Positions 63,123 to 64,000 of a DNA stretch of 64,000 nt are shown in pieces. This DNA comes from Ochrobactrum sp. CGA5 (GTDB lineage Bacteria; Pseudomonadota; Alphaproteobacteria; Rhizobiales; Rhizobiaceae). Position 1 is the first letter of the stretch. The number at the start of each line of letters is the position of its first letter. The stretch lies in the NCBI RefSeq assembly GCF_006345815.1, contig NZ_VCIG01000042.1, forward strand, positions 1-64,000. The letters are read 5' to 3'. The position numbers and the translations under genes are program-made. Under the pieces are notes generated by a model. It was given only the letters and a program-made list of their open reading frames with translations, had not been told where the DNA came from and searched no databases.

Positions 63123-63982
63123 GAACCGCAATCGTCACAGCCAGTTGGGATCAAGATTTCGAGCGCTGCAAACTGCTTTGCGAGACCATCGACAAGTATG
63201 TCGGCGGTTTCACGAAGCACTATATCCTTGTCGACGGCAAGGATGTGGCCCTGTTCCGCAAGCTCGAAAGCCCACAACGTGTCATCATTGATGAACGCGA
63301 TCTGTTGCCCTCGTGGCTGCATGCCTTCTGGGACCCGACCTATCTGTGGCGCAGACGGGTTTGGCTCTCGCTTCGGACCAAGCCGCTGCGTGGATGGCAT
63401 GTGCAACAGTTGCGCCGCATAGCGCTTGCCAGTGCGGTGGAGGAAGACGGATTTCTCTATACGGATTCCGACACCGCCTTTCTACGTGCCTTCGATTGTG
63501 GCACGCTTTGGCGCGGCGAAAGGCTTCGGCTTTTCGTGCGTCCGAATGCGCTTTCCAATCCTGAATGGCCGGAGCATCCGGTCTGGGCGGCCAATGCGGC
63601 AAAGCTGCTTGGTATCAACAACGGGAAAAGCGGTCTGAACGACTATATCGGCCAGCTCGTCTCATGGCGACGTGATAGCGTGATTTCGATGTGCGAAAGG
63701 ATCGAAGCCCATACGGGACAGCATTGGGTAGCCGCACTTGGCAACATACGCCGTTTTTCCGAGTGCTTCATCTATGGCCGTTATGTCGATGACGTACTAC
63801 ACGGCTCTGGCCACTACAGCGATACCCGCGATCTTTGCCGGATGCAATGGTTCGCACCACCACCGAGCGAAGAGGAGTTCCACACCTTCATCGCCGAGAT
63901 GGAACCGCATCAGGTCGCCATCGGCATGCAGTCCTTCCTCGGTCTTTCGGTTGACGACATTCGGCGCATCATCGGCGCATAA
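63119..63982 (+). CDS. DUF6492-type glycosyltransferase-like protein
   Basis: Protein of 287 residues; the N-terminus RTAIVTASWDQDFERCKLLCETID and the FLYTDSDTAFL motif (a DXD-like metal site at about 121) indicate a GT-A glycosyltransferase-like fold, and I assign it to the DUF6492 group with moderate confidence. GTG at 63119 overlaps the preceding stop (GTGA); the frame is open 39 bases earlier. It is the third gene of the plus-strand polysaccharide operon, ends 18 bases from the window edge, and no terminator is seen. Confidence 0.75.
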   Translation: MRTAIVTASWDQDFERCKLLCETIDKYVGGFTKHYILVDGKDVALFRKLESPQRVIIDERDLLPSWLHAFWDPTYLWRRRVWLSLRTKPLRGWHVQQLRRIALASAVEEDGFLYTDSDTAFLRAFDCGTLWRGERLRLFVRPNALSNPEWPEHPVWAANAAKLLGINNGKSGLNDYIGQLVSWRRDSVISMCERIEAHTGQHWVAALGNIRRFSECFIYGRYVDDVLHGSGHYSDTRDLCRMQWFAPPPSEEEFHTFIAEMEPHQVAIGMQSFLGLSVDDIRRIIGA

Positions 63983-64000
63983 GTTTCAAACCCGTTTTGC

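Noticed and set aside
1-64000. CRISPR array, prophage, integron or insertion sequence
   Set aside because: No regularly spaced direct repeats, transposase, integrase or phage genes were seen; all repeats are short single hairpins.

Overview
The window looks like part of the second chromosome of a Brucella-group alphaproteobacterium (Brucella sensu lato, most likely a free-living Ochrobactrum type). The reasons are a rhizobial-type lateral flagellar gene set (motC, motE, flbT, flaF, a FliM/FliN/FliG set, no fliD or fliS), the Brucellaceae regulators FtcR and VjbR, and many copies of short intergenic hairpin repeats of the kind common in this group. Every flagellar gene reads through without frameshift, which suggests a motile strain. 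This assignment is inferred from gene families; no database search was run.

Layout. 1-2047: a BadF/BadG-type sugar kinase and an Rrf2 regulator. 2051-7631: a zinc-starvation locus. A COG0523 (CobW-like) GTPase and a DUF4198 periplasmic protein are on the minus strand, znuA is also on the minus strand, and znuC-znuB-zur run divergently. Two intergenic spaces carry palindromes that fit Zur boxes. 7857-8192: a PilZ protein whose 3' end overlaps the flagellar cluster.

8180-43815: one continuous flagellar island. Minus strand, in increasing coordinate order: a FliL-like protein, a FlgN-like protein, flgJ, a FliJ-like protein, fliR, flhA, fliQ, flgD, flbT, flaF, flgL, flgK, flgE, ftcR, a lytic transglycosylase, fliK, motC, motB, a FliH-like protein, fliF, fliC, fliP, fliL, flgH, motE, flgI, flgA, flgG, fliE, flgC, flgB, then (after a plus-strand acetyltransferase) a membrane protein of unknown role, fliI, flgF and a DUF1217 protein. 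Plus strand: motA, fliM, an unknown membrane/coiled-coil protein, fliN, fliG, flhB. Many genes overlap by 1-4 bases, so transcription units are long. ftcR lies in the middle with a perfect TTAA-N7-TTAA CtrA-type site upstream.

43883-53840: an unknown 142-residue protein, the quorum-sensing LuxR-type regulator VjbR, a TetR regulator divergent from an EmrAB-type efflux pair with two palindromic operators between them, then a four-gene ABC importer of the polyamine/iron/phosphonate class. The importer's upstream region carries nested TGACAG palindromes. 54024-58627: gnd, a MOSC protein and two Gfo/Idh/MocA oxidoreductases.

57491-64000: the start of a surface-polysaccharide locus. It holds an oxidoreductase, an O-antigen ligase/polymerase-like membrane protein and a GT2 glycosyltransferase on the minus strand. 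A GT4-like enzyme, a WecG/TagA/CpsF enzyme and a DUF6492 glycosyltransferase-like protein are on the plus strand. It probably continues past the right edge and is the best candidate here for an undescribed pathway.

No rRNA, tRNA, CRISPR array, insertion sequence or prophage gene was recognised.
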